DNA of 64,000 nt from an uncultured Flavobacteriaceae bacterium (GCA_913030895.1 CAJWGK010000002.1:16810-80809); one strand, 5' to 3'. Numbered from the stretch's first letter, positions 42,546 to 51,554 are shown. Made by a program: numbers and translations. Notes: generated by a model not told the origin, from the sequence alone.

Positions 42546-45371
42546 ATGAGCGGAAAAAAAAGACTCTTCCTTCTTGATGCCTACGCCCTTATTTTTAGAG
42601 GCTATTATGCCTTTATCAAAAATCCAAGAATCAATTCCAAAGGGATGAATACCTCTGCCATCATGGGGTTTATGAACTCGCTACTTGACGTAATCAAACG
42701 AGAAAAACCAGATCATTTGGCCGTATGTTTTGACAAAGGCGGTTCACAAGTTCGTACGGAGATGTTTACCGAATACAAGGCCAACCGAGACGAAACTCCT
42801 GAAGCTATAGTTATTGCCGTGCCGTACATTCAAAAAATTCTCGAGGCGATGCATATCCCAGTAGTCGTAAAAGAGGGTTTTGAAGCTGATGATATTATTG
42901 GAACCCTTGCCAAGCAGGCCGAAAAAGAAAACTACGAAACCTTTATGGTCACCCCCGATAAAGATTTTGCACAGCTCGTTTCTGAAAATATTTTTATGTA
43001 CCGCCCAGCACGGATGGGTAACGGTATTGAAATATGGGGTGTTCCTGAGGTCAAAGAAAAATTTGAGATTGAAAACCCTGAGCAAGTGATCGACTACCTC
43101 GGAATGATGGGCGATAGTGTGGACAACATTCCTGGTTTGCCCGGGGTGGGCGATAAAACAGCCAAAAAGTTTCTTAAAGAATTTGGCAGTATGGAAAATC
43201 TGCTCGACAATGTGGATCAGTTGCAGGGCAAACTCAAGGAGAAAATTGAAGCCAACAAAGAATTGGGCATTCTTTCCAAAAAACTCGCTACCATCATTAC
43301 GGATGTCCCTGTAAAATTTAATGCAAAAGACTATGAACTCTCCACACCAGATATCGAAGCGGCAACCACCATTTTTGAAGAATTAGAATTCAGGAGAATA
43401 CAGGAAAATTTTAAAAGAATATTTCTCCTTGACAAGGAGATTGTTGCTCCAGATGTAAGTGAAAAAACGACGCCAACGCCTCCAAAAATATCTGGTGACC
43501 AATTTGATTTATTCAATCCACCCCCAGGCCAAGGAAACAGCCCAGCAGAAACCAACAGAGCCAACCAAAATAATACAAAACACCAATATCAGTTGGTCGA
43601 TTCCTCAATTGGTCAAAGCTTACTTTTAAAAAAATTATTGTCCCAGTCCTCCGTTTGTTTTGATACCGAAACTACCGGGCTCGACAGCCTTCAGGCACAG
43701 CTAGTAGGGATTGCATTCAGTTGGGAAAATCACAAGGGTTACTACCTTCCATTCCCAGAAAATCAACAAGAGGCACAAGCCATCATAGAAACATTTAGAC
43801 CTTTTTTTGAAAATGAGCAAATAGAAAAAATAGGCCACAACCTAAAGTACGATTTAAAAGTCCTGATAAAATATAAAATTAAAGTAGTCGGGCCACTTTA
43901 TGACACGATGATTGCCCACTACTTAATCAATCCCGATATGCGACACAATATGGACGTCTTAGCGGAGACCTACCTGAACTACAGCCCGCAGTCCATCACC
44001 GAACTCATCGGTAAAAAAGGAAAAAACCAAGGGAATATGCGGGAAGTGGATTTGGAAAAACAAACCGAATACGCAGTTGAGGATGCCGACATTACTTTTC
44101 AATTAAAACAACATTTTGAAAAGGAACTTGAGGATGCCAATACCGCATCCCTTTTTCGGGATGTAGAGCTCCCTTTGGTCGAAGTATTGACCGTAATGGA
44201 AGCTGAAGGAATCAACCTCAATGTAGCCTTTCTCCATCAGCTCGCCAAAACACTGACATCAGATATTGAAACCCTGGAAAAAGCTGTTTTTGAGGAGGTA
44301 GGCGAAACTTTCAATTTGGCATCGCCCAAACAGCTTGGTGTGGTCTTATTTGAAAAGCTCAAGCTGGTTGACAAACCCAAGAAAACCAAAACCGGACAAT
44401 ATTCCACGGCTGAGGATACCCTTTCCTTTTTAGCAAAAACACATCCCATCGTTGAAAAAATACTGCAATGGCGATCACTTCAAAAACTACTAACAACCTA
44501 CGTATCTGCTTTGCCAGAAGATCTTAACCCCAATACTGGTCGTATTCACACCATTTACAATCAAGCCGTAGCAGCTACGGGAAGATTGAGCAGCAACAAC
44601 CCCAACTTACAAAATATTCCCATCCGGACCATTCGGGGACAAGAAGTCCGAAAAGCATTTATTCCCCGTGACAAGGATCACGTCCTGATGGCTGCGGATT
44701 ACTCTCAAATTGAGCTACGCATTATCGCTGCCCTTAGTAAAGACCCCTCCATGGTCAAAGCCTTTCAAAACAATGAGGATATTCATACGGCTACGGCTGC
44801 GAAAGTTTTTGATGTTCCCCTAGAGGAAGTCACTCGTGAACAACGAGGCAATGCCAAAACCGTCAATTTTGGAATCGTCTATGGTGTTTCCGCCTTTGGC
44901 TTGAGTCAACAGACCAATCTCAATCGATCTGAATCTAAAGAATTGATCGAAACTTATTACAATACTTATCCGCAACTCAGAGCATATATTGCCAATCAAA
45001 TTGACTTTGCAAGAGAACACGGTTATGTGGCTACTGTATTGGGGCGTCGCCGTTACCTCAAAGACATCAATTCTCAAAATGCGGTAGTTCGCGGGGCAGC
45101 TGAGCGCAATGCGGTTAATGCACCTATCCAAGGAAGTGCTGCAGATATTATCAAACTGGCGATGATTCAGATTCACCAAAAAATCAAAGCAGATAACTGG
45201 CAATCCAAAATGCTATTACAAGTCCATGATGAACTCGTGTTTGATGTTGTAAAGTCGGAAAAAGAAGCCTTTGAAAAAATGGTTAAAACCGAAATGGAAA
45301 ATGCTTTTGATATTGGTTTGCCTTTGGTAGTCGATATCGGTTTTGGGGGGAATTGGCTTGAGGCGCATTGA
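42546..45371 (+). CDS. polA: DNA polymerase I
   Basis: 5' nuclease, 3'-5' exonuclease (CFDTETTGLDSLQAQL) and polymerase (DYSQIELRIIAALS, QVHDELVFDV) motifs. Confidence 0.97.
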   Translation: MSGKKRLFLLDAYALIFRGYYAFIKNPRINSKGMNTSAIMGFMNSLLDVIKREKPDHLAVCFDKGGSQVRTEMFTEYKANRDETPEAIVIAVPYIQKILEAMHIPVVVKEGFEADDIIGTLAKQAEKENYETFMVTPDKDFAQLVSENIFMYRPARMGNGIEIWGVPEVKEKFEIENPEQVIDYLGMMGDSVDNIPGLPGVGDKTAKKFLKEFGSMENLLDNVDQLQGKLKEKIEANKELGILSKKLATIITDVPVKFNAKDYELSTPDIEAATTIFEELEFRRIQENFKRIFLLDKEIVAPDVSEKTTPTPPKISGDQFDLFNPPPGQGNSPAETNRANQNNTKHQYQLVDSSIGQSLLLKKLLSQSSVCFDTETTGLDSLQAQLVGIAFSWENHKGYYLPFPENQQEAQAIIETFRPFFENEQIEKIGHNLKYDLKVLIKYKIKVVGPLYDTMIAHYLINPDMRHNMDVLAETYLNYSPQSITELIGKKGKNQGNMREVDLEKQTEYAVEDADITFQLKQHFEKELEDANTASLFRDVELPLVEVLTVMEAEGINLNVAFLHQLAKTLTSDIETLEKAVFEEVGETFNLASPKQLGVVLFEKLKLVDKPKKTKTGQYSTAEDTLSFLAKTHPIVEKILQWRSLQKLLTTYVSALPEDLNPNTGRIHTIYNQAVAATGRLSSNNPNLQNIPIRTIRGQEVRKAFIPRDKDHVLMAADYSQIELRIIAALSKDPSMVKAFQNNEDIHTATAAKVFDVPLEEVTREQRGNAKTVNFGIVYGVSAFGLSQQTNLNRSESKELIETYYNTYPQLRAYIANQIDFAREHGYVATVLGRRRYLKDINSQNAVVRGAAERNAVNAPIQGSAADIIKLAMIQIHQKIKADNWQSKMLLQVHDELVFDVVKSEKEAFEKMVKTEMENAFDIGLPLVVDIGFGGNWLEAH

Positions 45372-45588
45372 TATTGAGCTTCAGGTCAGTCGTCATATAG
45401 CTTAACGAGAATTGATGGGCAATTCAACAACTCACTTGCACTAATTACAAATATTTGTTCTTAAACCCAATTAAACCCGTTCAGAATCAAAACTTTAAAA
45501 CCTAAAATTAATGCAAAAAATATTTTTTCAGAAAAAGGAATAATTGTAAGTTTGCAGCCCCATAAAAGGGTATTTAAATCATATTGTT

Positions 45589-46044
45589 GTGAATACATTA
45601 AGTTACAAAACGATTTCGGCCAACGCCAACACTGTAGATAAGCAGTGGGTAGTGATTGATGCAGCCGATGTTCCATTGGGGCGAGTAGCATCTGTCATCG
45701 CTGTTCATTTAAGAGGAAAACACAAAACCAATTTTACGCCACATGTGGATTGCGGCGATAATGTCATTGTAATCAATGCTGGTAAAGTGACCTTGTCCGG
45801 GAACAAATGGAAGCAGAAGCAATACATCCGCCACACTGGTTACCCAGGTGGGCAGAGAAGCTTGAACGCTGAGCAATTGAGTGCTAAAGGCGCTGATCGT
45901 TTGATCGAAAATGCAGTAAGAGGCATGCTGCCTAAAAATAAATTAGGTGCTGCCCTATTCAGAAACTTAAAGGTTTTTGAAGGAAGTGATCATAAGCATG
46001 AAGCACAACAACCAAAAACGATTAATCTAAACAAACGATTATAA
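45589..46044 (+). CDS. rplM: 50S ribosomal protein L13 (GTG start)
   Basis: WVVIDAADVPLGRVASVIAVHLRGKHKTNFTPHVDCGD. Confidence 0.97.
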   Translation: MNTLSYKTISANANTVDKQWVVIDAADVPLGRVASVIAVHLRGKHKTNFTPHVDCGDNVIVINAGKVTLSGNKWKQKQYIRHTGYPGGQRSLNAEQLSAKGADRLIENAVRGMLPKNKLGAALFRNLKVFEGSDHKHEAQQPKTINLNKRL

Positions 46045-46431
46045 ATGGAAGTTATTCATACCATTGGTAGAAGAAAAACATCAGTAGCCCGCCTCTACAT
46101 TTCGAAGGGGAAAGGAAACATTACGGTAAATAAAAAAGCCTACAATGAGTTTTTTCCTACAGCTACTTTGCAATACAAAATCACACAGCCATTGGCACTG
46201 ACCGAAAACGAGGGCAACTTCGACCTTAAAGTCACCGTTAAAGGTGGAGGTTACAACGGACAGGCCGAGGCGGTGCGCCTTGCTATTTCAAGAGCTTTGT
46301 GTAAAATCGATGAAGAAAATCGAACTGTACTCAAACCCGAAGGATTATTAACCCGTGACCCTAGAATGGTGGAACGCAAAAAATTCGGGCAGAAAAAAGC
46401 AAGAAAAAAGTATCAATTCTCCAAACGATAA
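46045..46431 (+). CDS. rpsI: 30S ribosomal protein S9
   Basis: TIGRRKTSVARLYISKGKG ... C-terminal KKARKKYQFSKR. Confidence 0.97.
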   Translation: MEVIHTIGRRKTSVARLYISKGKGNITVNKKAYNEFFPTATLQYKITQPLALTENEGNFDLKVTVKGGGYNGQAEAVRLAISRALCKIDEENRTVLKPEGLLTRDPRMVERKKFGQKKARKKYQFSKR

Positions 46432-46488
46432 TCCATCGTCTGAGAACGATTAAATGTTCATTAATTTAATTATAATCTGTTGCTTGAA

Positions 46489-46567
46489 CCGCTAAGGCGG
46501 GAATTAGTTTAGCATCCAAATAAATCCAAGATTTATTGCTACTAATCGAGAACGTAAACTAAAAATC
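46489..46567 (+). promoter_or_regulatory. Candidate structured rpsB-tsf leader RNA
   Basis: Hairpin CCGC-TAAG-GCGG (46489-46500); long-range pair TTAGTTTA(46504-46511)/TAAACTAA(46555-46562) enclosing AATAAATC-CAA-GATTTATT (46519-46537). Confidence 0.55.
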
Positions 46568-47404
46568 ATGGCACAAACCAACGTAAAAGACCTGCTTAGC
46601 GCAGGCGTCCATTTTGGACACTTAACCCGAAAATGGAATCCCAACATGGCGCCCTACATCTATATGGAGCGCAACGGGATTCACATCATCAGTCTCTACA
46701 AGACCGTTGCAAAAATTGAAGAAGCTTCTGAGGCTTTGGCGAAAATCGCTGCCTCTGGAAGAAAAATACTTTTTGTAGCCACCAAAAAACAAGCCAAAGA
46801 CATCGTGTCTGAGTCGGCCAAAAAAGTTAATATGCCCTACATCACTGAGCGCTGGGCTGGTGGAATGTTGACCAATTTTGTTACCATCCGTAAGGCGGTA
46901 AAAAAAATGGCGTCCATTGACCGAATGAAAAAAGACGGTACTTTTGAGACCCTTTCCAAAAAAGAAAGACTCCAAGTAAATCGTTTAAGAGCCAAGTTGG
47001 AAAAAAACTTAGGTTCCATAACTGAAATGACCCGTTTGCCCGGTGCTCTTTTTGTCGTTGACATCAAAAGAGAACACATCGCCATCAAAGAGGCACAAAA
47101 ATTAAAAATTCCAATTTTTGCAATGGTAGACACCAACTCTGATCCTAGAGAGGTCGAGTATGTCATTCCTGCCAATGACGATGCTACCAAATCCATCGAT
47201 AAAATTTTATCCCTTGTCGTTGATGCAATTGGCGAAGGGCTTCAAGAACGTAAAAACGAGAAAGAAGTTCAGGAGCAGGAAAAACAAGTTCAAGAAGAAG
47301 TAGCTGCTGATGCAACTGCCCAGGTTGTCAAAACGGAGGAAGTAAGCGAAGCGCCTGCGGCAGCAGAAAACGCTACTGAAGCCAGTGAGGAAGCCACCGA
47401 ATAA
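46568..47404 (+). CDS. rpsB: 30S ribosomal protein S2 with acidic Ala/Glu-rich C-terminal tail
   Basis: LLSAGVHFGHLTRKWNPNMAPYIYMERNGIHIISLYKT. Confidence 0.97.
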   Translation: MAQTNVKDLLSAGVHFGHLTRKWNPNMAPYIYMERNGIHIISLYKTVAKIEEASEALAKIAASGRKILFVATKKQAKDIVSESAKKVNMPYITERWAGGMLTNFVTIRKAVKKMASIDRMKKDGTFETLSKKERLQVNRLRAKLEKNLGSITEMTRLPGALFVVDIKREHIAIKEAQKLKIPIFAMVDTNSDPREVEYVIPANDDATKSIDKILSLVVDAIGEGLQERKNEKEVQEQEKQVQEEVAADATAQVVKTEEVSEAPAAAENATEASEEATE

Positions 47405-47430
47405 ATAAGTAAAAATAACCATAGATAAGC

Positions 47431-48252
47431 ATGAAAATTACAGCATCCGAAGTAAATAAATTGCGTCAATCTACCGGAGCCGGAATGATGGATTGCAAAA
47501 AAGCATTGGTCGAATCCGAAGGAGATTTTGACAAAGCCATTGAAATTCTTAGAAAAAAAGGACAAAAAGTAGCTGCTAACCGTGCAGACAGGGAATCCTC
47601 AGAGGGAGCAGCCCTGGCAAAAGTCAATGCGGATAATACCGCTGGCGTATTGGTTTCTATCAATTGTGAGACTGACTTTGTCGCCAAAAACGATACTTAT
47701 TTGGCGCTTGCCAACAGTCTGGCAGACAAAGCTTTGGAACACGATACGCTGGAGAATTTTCTCTCCAGTGAATTTCAGGGCATGACCGTCGCGGAAAAAC
47801 TCACCGAGCAAACTGGTGTCATCGGAGAAAAAATCGAAATCGGAGCCTTCAAAAAACTTACCGCTCCTTATGTTGGGTCATACATCCACGCTGGAAATAA
47901 AATTGCCACTTTAGTCGGTCTTTCCGGAATCGTTGACAATGCTGCTGAAATTGCAAAAAATGTCGCCATGCAAGCTGCTGCAATGAATCCTATCGCACTA
48001 AATGAAGAAGGCGTAGATGCTACCATCGTCCAAAAGGAAATCGAAATTGCCAAAGACCAACTGCGTCAGGAAGGCAAACCCGAAGCCATGCTAGACAATA
48101 TCGCTAAAGGGAAGATCAAGCGTTTCTTTAAAGACAATACGCTGATCAATCAAGCTTTTATCAAAGACGCAAAAATTTCTGTAGCGGGTTATGTCAAATC
48201 TGCCGATGCGGATTTAGTCGTTACTGCGTTTGAAAGAATCGCCCTAGGATAA
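47431..48252 (+). CDS. tsf: Elongation factor Ts
   Basis: VNKLRQSTGAGMMDCKKALVESEGDFDKAIE. Confidence 0.97.
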   Translation: MKITASEVNKLRQSTGAGMMDCKKALVESEGDFDKAIEILRKKGQKVAANRADRESSEGAALAKVNADNTAGVLVSINCETDFVAKNDTYLALANSLADKALEHDTLENFLSSEFQGMTVAEKLTEQTGVIGEKIEIGAFKKLTAPYVGSYIHAGNKIATLVGLSGIVDNAAEIAKNVAMQAAAMNPIALNEEGVDATIVQKEIEIAKDQLRQEGKPEAMLDNIAKGKIKRFFKDNTLINQAFIKDAKISVAGYVKSADADLVVTAFERIALG

Positions 48253-48275
48253 ACAAAATAAAATCCAATTTTAAG

Positions 48276-48305
48276 AGCATTCCCTTCGTGGAATGCTTTT
48301 TTTTT
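48276..48305 (+). terminator. Intrinsic terminator after tsf
   Basis: AGCATTCC-CTTCGT-GGAATGCT followed by T-run. Confidence 0.9.
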
Positions 48306-48316
48306 ATCTTAATACC

Positions 48317-48883
48317 ATGAAAAATAGGTGCCAATGGTGTGAGGGCGATCCCCAATACGTTAATTACCACGACAAAGAATGGGGCGTTCCTGTTCGTGAT
48401 GAACAAAAACAATTTGAATTTCTTACCTTAGAAATCTTTCAGGCTGGACTCAGTTGGATTACTGTTTTGCGGAAACGCGAAAACTTTAGAAAAGCTTTTG
48501 ATCAATTTGACTTTCACAAAGTGGCAAAATACAAAGAAGATAAAATTAAAGCCTTAATGAAAGATGCAGGGCTGATTCGAAACCAACTCAAGATAAAAGC
48601 TGCGCTCAACAATGCCAAGTGTTTTACCGACTTTCAAAAAAAAGGAGGCTCTTTTACGGACTACCTCTGGGGTTTTGTCAATTACCGGCCCATTCAAAAC
48701 AACTATGAAAAACAGGAAGATATTCCATCTAAAAGTTCCTTATCCCAAGTGATCAGCAAAAACTTAAAAAAACGGGGATTTAAGTTTGTGGGGCCAACGA
48801 TCATTTATGCCCATCTTCAGGCAACGGGAATCGTTAATGATCACCTAACCAATTGCTTCCGTCATCAAGAACTAAAAGGGTAG
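48317..48883 (+). CDS. tag: DNA-3-methyladenine glycosylase I
   Basis: CQWCEGDPQYVNYHDKEWGVPVRDEQKQFEFLTLEIFQAGLSW. Confidence 0.95.
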   Translation: MKNRCQWCEGDPQYVNYHDKEWGVPVRDEQKQFEFLTLEIFQAGLSWITVLRKRENFRKAFDQFDFHKVAKYKEDKIKALMKDAGLIRNQLKIKAALNNAKCFTDFQKKGGSFTDYLWGFVNYRPIQNNYEKQEDIPSKSSLSQVISKNLKKRGFKFVGPTIIYAHLQATGIVNDHLTNCFRHQELKG

Positions 48884-49246
48884 ATCGTCTTCTGGACCAT
48901 CGGTGTTGTCATCAGCTGCCTCAAAGGCAGGTGGTGGAGGCATTGGAGGCATCTCTGTGGCTGCGGTCTCCGCCACGGCTTCAATACGCCAACCCTGAAC
49001 AGCATTGAAGTATTTGGTCTCTCCCTGTGGGTTCACCCATTCGCGGCCTCTTAGATTGATTCCAATTTTTACTGTTTGACCGATTTGGAAAGCATTGAGT
49101 AGATCACAATTGTCCTGAACGAACTCTACCAAAATATGTTGGGGATAGCGCTCTTCAGTGGTGACCACCACCTCTCTTTTCCTAAAGCCATTATTACCAT
49201 AGGTTCTGGTTTCGTCCAACCATTTGATTTTTCCTGCTACTTCCAT
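48872..49246 (-). CDS. DUF3127 domain-containing protein
   Basis: FRKREVVVTTEERYPQHILVEFVQDNCDLL; Pro-rich then acidic C-terminus. Confidence 0.85.
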   Translation of the reverse strand: MEVAGKIKWLDETRTYGNNGFRKREVVVTTEERYPQHILVEFVQDNCDLLNAFQIGQTVKIGINLRGREWVNPQGETKYFNAVQGWRIEAVAETAATEMPPMPPPPAFEAADDNTDGPEDDLPF

Positions 49247-49989
49247 AATGCTTATTTATAAATACAAATTTAAACCAATTTAGCGGTAAATCCCGCCTAT
49301 GCCTCTATTGAATTTGGCTCCAATATAAATTGATATAAATTGTAGGATAATAATTAATAGAATTGTCTAAAATTTACAATTTAACGAACAGCATTTTCAC
49401 GACTGTGGTCTCCCCATCGGCGGCCCCTATTTTGAGCTTTAAAAGCGTGGGTAGAATTAATCTCAACTACTTTACTATCAAGCTTTTAAATGGCTTTTTA
49501 TTGAATTGGAATTTGAGATCAAAACTATTTGTAAATATCGCAAAACCGAAATTAGTGATTTGTTCGAAAAGTAATTTGATTCGTAATGTAAAAAGTAACT
49601 TCTCGACAAACAACATAAAAAACATTACAATTTGTAAGAAAGTTCTTACTCCTATGTATCTATTAAAAACTTAAAGCTTTCAAAAATTAATTAGATTTTA
49701 GTTTTACCCCAAGTCATTACTAAAACCCCATCAAATTATGAACTTTACCTACGCAAGTAATCTACGGACTTTTCTATCTAAAAGAATCCTTTCCATTTTT
49801 ACGATCCTATTTCAGCGAAATTCCATTGCTAAGAAAAAAACAGGAAAACCTAGAAAACTCTTTGCCTTACGTGAAATGATCGTCCATCATATGGATGGAC
49901 TTCAAATACAATACTTTGGATTAGTTGAATATTCCCCCACCACAATAAATCAAAAGAAATCAATAAACGCTCAAAAGATTATAAATCCA

Positions 49990-51129
49990 ATGAAAACAAA
50001 TCGAAGAACAAAGTTACTCTATCAGATTACCCTGAGCATGATGCTTGTCTTTTTGGGACAGAATCTTTTTGGGCAAGTTAAGATAGGAGATAATACTGAA
50101 AATATAAACCCCTACGCTATTTTGGAATTAGAAAGCGATCGACTGGGGGTTATTTGGCCGAGTATGTCAACCGAGCAGCGGGACGCGGCTTTTATCAATG
50201 ATATTCCCATTGGACTGACCATTTATAACACCGATGAGCGCTGTATACAATATTGGGATCAGCAATGGCGATGCACCAGTACCGTTGCCGATAATAATTA
50301 TGGCAGTGCGAACGCTTTAGGGATTGCCGCTGGTGGGGCTATCGTGGAGATAAAAAACAATAGCGGTACGCTGGAATATACCTTACTTACCCCCTATTTT
50401 GGTGGATTAACGGCACTTAACAATACCGATGACAGCATAAAGAAATGGGACGGCTCCACATGGGTAAATGGTTTATCTTCTAGTGGATCAGTTGGTTTTT
50501 CTACTATTATTGGAGAAACTAAAACGATTTTATATAATTTTAGTGGTAACAGTAGTCTACAAACAATAACCAAAGGGGATGGCTCTGAATGGGCATTTAT
50601 GAATGGGGCAACCATAACTAATGCTCAGACATTATACCCTGATTTTTATAATTTAATTCAAAGTGTGGCTTCCTCTTATATAAGTGGTAGCAATGTTACT
50701 TTGATTGATTCCAGAGGGCTTTTTGCAAGATCTGCTAATGCTGGCAGAGGGACTACCTATGACCCAAATACCACTAATATTTGGGAATTCTCGGCGGATA
50801 AAACTGCTGTAAACGGATTGTCTTCCTCTTCAAACTCAGCAGGGTACCATTCTCATAGTGGAACAACAAATACTACTGGAAATCACGCTCATTCTTATGT
50901 AGATGAAAGTGCCAATGGTACCGAACCTGCCGGTAGTGGGTCTGGAAAAACAGTAGGAAATTCAGACGAACAACACGAAAGTAAAGCAACAGGAAATGGT
51001 GGCAATCACTACCACTCATTAAACATTAATAATGCTGGAAGTCACTCTCACTCAATCTCAATCAGTGGAGATTCTGAGACAAGACCTCATAATTTTGGCG
51101 TTAGGCATAGGATCATAAGAATTAAATAG
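49990..51129 (+). CDS. Secreted surface protein with phage tail-collar/tail-fibre-like His-rich C-terminal domain
   Basis: Signal peptide MKTNRRTKLLYQITLSMMLVFLGQNLFGQ; C-terminus GYHSHSGTTNTTGNHAHSY...GNHYHSLNINNAGSHSHSISISGDSETRPHNFGVRHRIIRIK; the open frame extends upstream to 49738. Confidence 0.75.
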   Translation: MKTNRRTKLLYQITLSMMLVFLGQNLFGQVKIGDNTENINPYAILELESDRLGVIWPSMSTEQRDAAFINDIPIGLTIYNTDERCIQYWDQQWRCTSTVADNNYGSANALGIAAGGAIVEIKNNSGTLEYTLLTPYFGGLTALNNTDDSIKKWDGSTWVNGLSSSGSVGFSTIIGETKTILYNFSGNSSLQTITKGDGSEWAFMNGATITNAQTLYPDFYNLIQSVASSYISGSNVTLIDSRGLFARSANAGRGTTYDPNTTNIWEFSADKTAVNGLSSSSNSAGYHSHSGTTNTTGNHAHSYVDESANGTEPAGSGSGKTVGNSDEQHESKATGNGGNHYHSLNINNAGSHSHSISISGDSETRPHNFGVRHRIIRIK

Positions 51130-51135
51130 AGCGAA

Positions 51136-51225
51136 ATGAAAATAACTTTATTAAGGTCCCTAACCCTAGTGAGTCTATTTCTCACGACCTACATAAAAAT
51201 AACTAACAGCTTATCGCCCTACTAG
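51136..51225 (+). CDS. Short signal-peptide-like ORF (29 aa), possibly a remnant
   Basis: MKITLLRSLTLVSLFLTTYIKITNSLSPY*. Confidence 0.3.
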   Translation: MKITLLRSLTLVSLFLTTYIKITNSLSPY

Positions 51226-51251
51226 CCCTATTCTGGTTATTGGATTAAACT

Positions 51252-51336
51252 GGGAAGCCTTTCCCCGAGAGACACTAGTGTGCCTCGGGAGTAGAACGAG
51301 TGGGATGATACGTTCTGGGAAGGGTCTCCCTTTTTT
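51252..51336 (+). ncRNA. Candidate structured RNA (three-way junction) ending in a U-tract
   Basis: P1 GGGAAGCCTTTCCC(51252-51265)/GGGAAGGGTCTCCC(51317-51330), 13 of 14 positions pairable; P2 CGAG(51266-51269)/CTCG(51284-51287) with ACACTAGTGT inside; P3 AGAACG(51293-51298)/CGTTCT(51311-51316); TTTTTT at 51331. Confidence 0.55.
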
Positions 51337-51554
51337 GATTTTTGATCGCAGCCTCGCCAATCAAAAAAAACCTGATAAATATATTTTTAAAAACATCTCA
51401 AACAGTTCAGCTGTTTCTACTTCCACTTGCCCCCGCTTCCTAAGGTAAGATGCAATCAGGCGAATGGGTATAGGAAAGCACCTGAGGAAGTGAAAATAGG
51501 AAGGCTATTGTTTAATTTGCCCTATCTTAGCTTAAATAAAATACTTTATGGCAG

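Noticed and set aside
44820-45203. 127-aa antisense ORF inside polA
   Set aside because: Opposite-strand shadow of conserved polymerase motifs
45409-45425. Hairpin GAATTG-ATGGG-CAATTC between polA and rplM
   Set aside because: Only 6 bp, AT-rich, no U-tract; compatible with chance
46622-48053. Antisense ORFs across rpsB and tsf
   Set aside because: Shadows of ribosomal/translation genes; no signal of their own
49363-49674. ORF MSKIYNLTNSIFTTVVSPSAAP... as a gene
   Set aside because: Low-complexity K/N/I/L composition, no recognisable domain, overlaps hairpin-rich AT-rich intergenic DNA
49738-51336. Diversity-generating retroelement (tail-fibre-like target gene followed by a GC-rich hairpin)
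   Set aside because: No reverse transcriptase ORF and no second copy (template repeat) of the gene's 3' end seen anywhere in the window; a remote DGR cannot be excluded but has no support here
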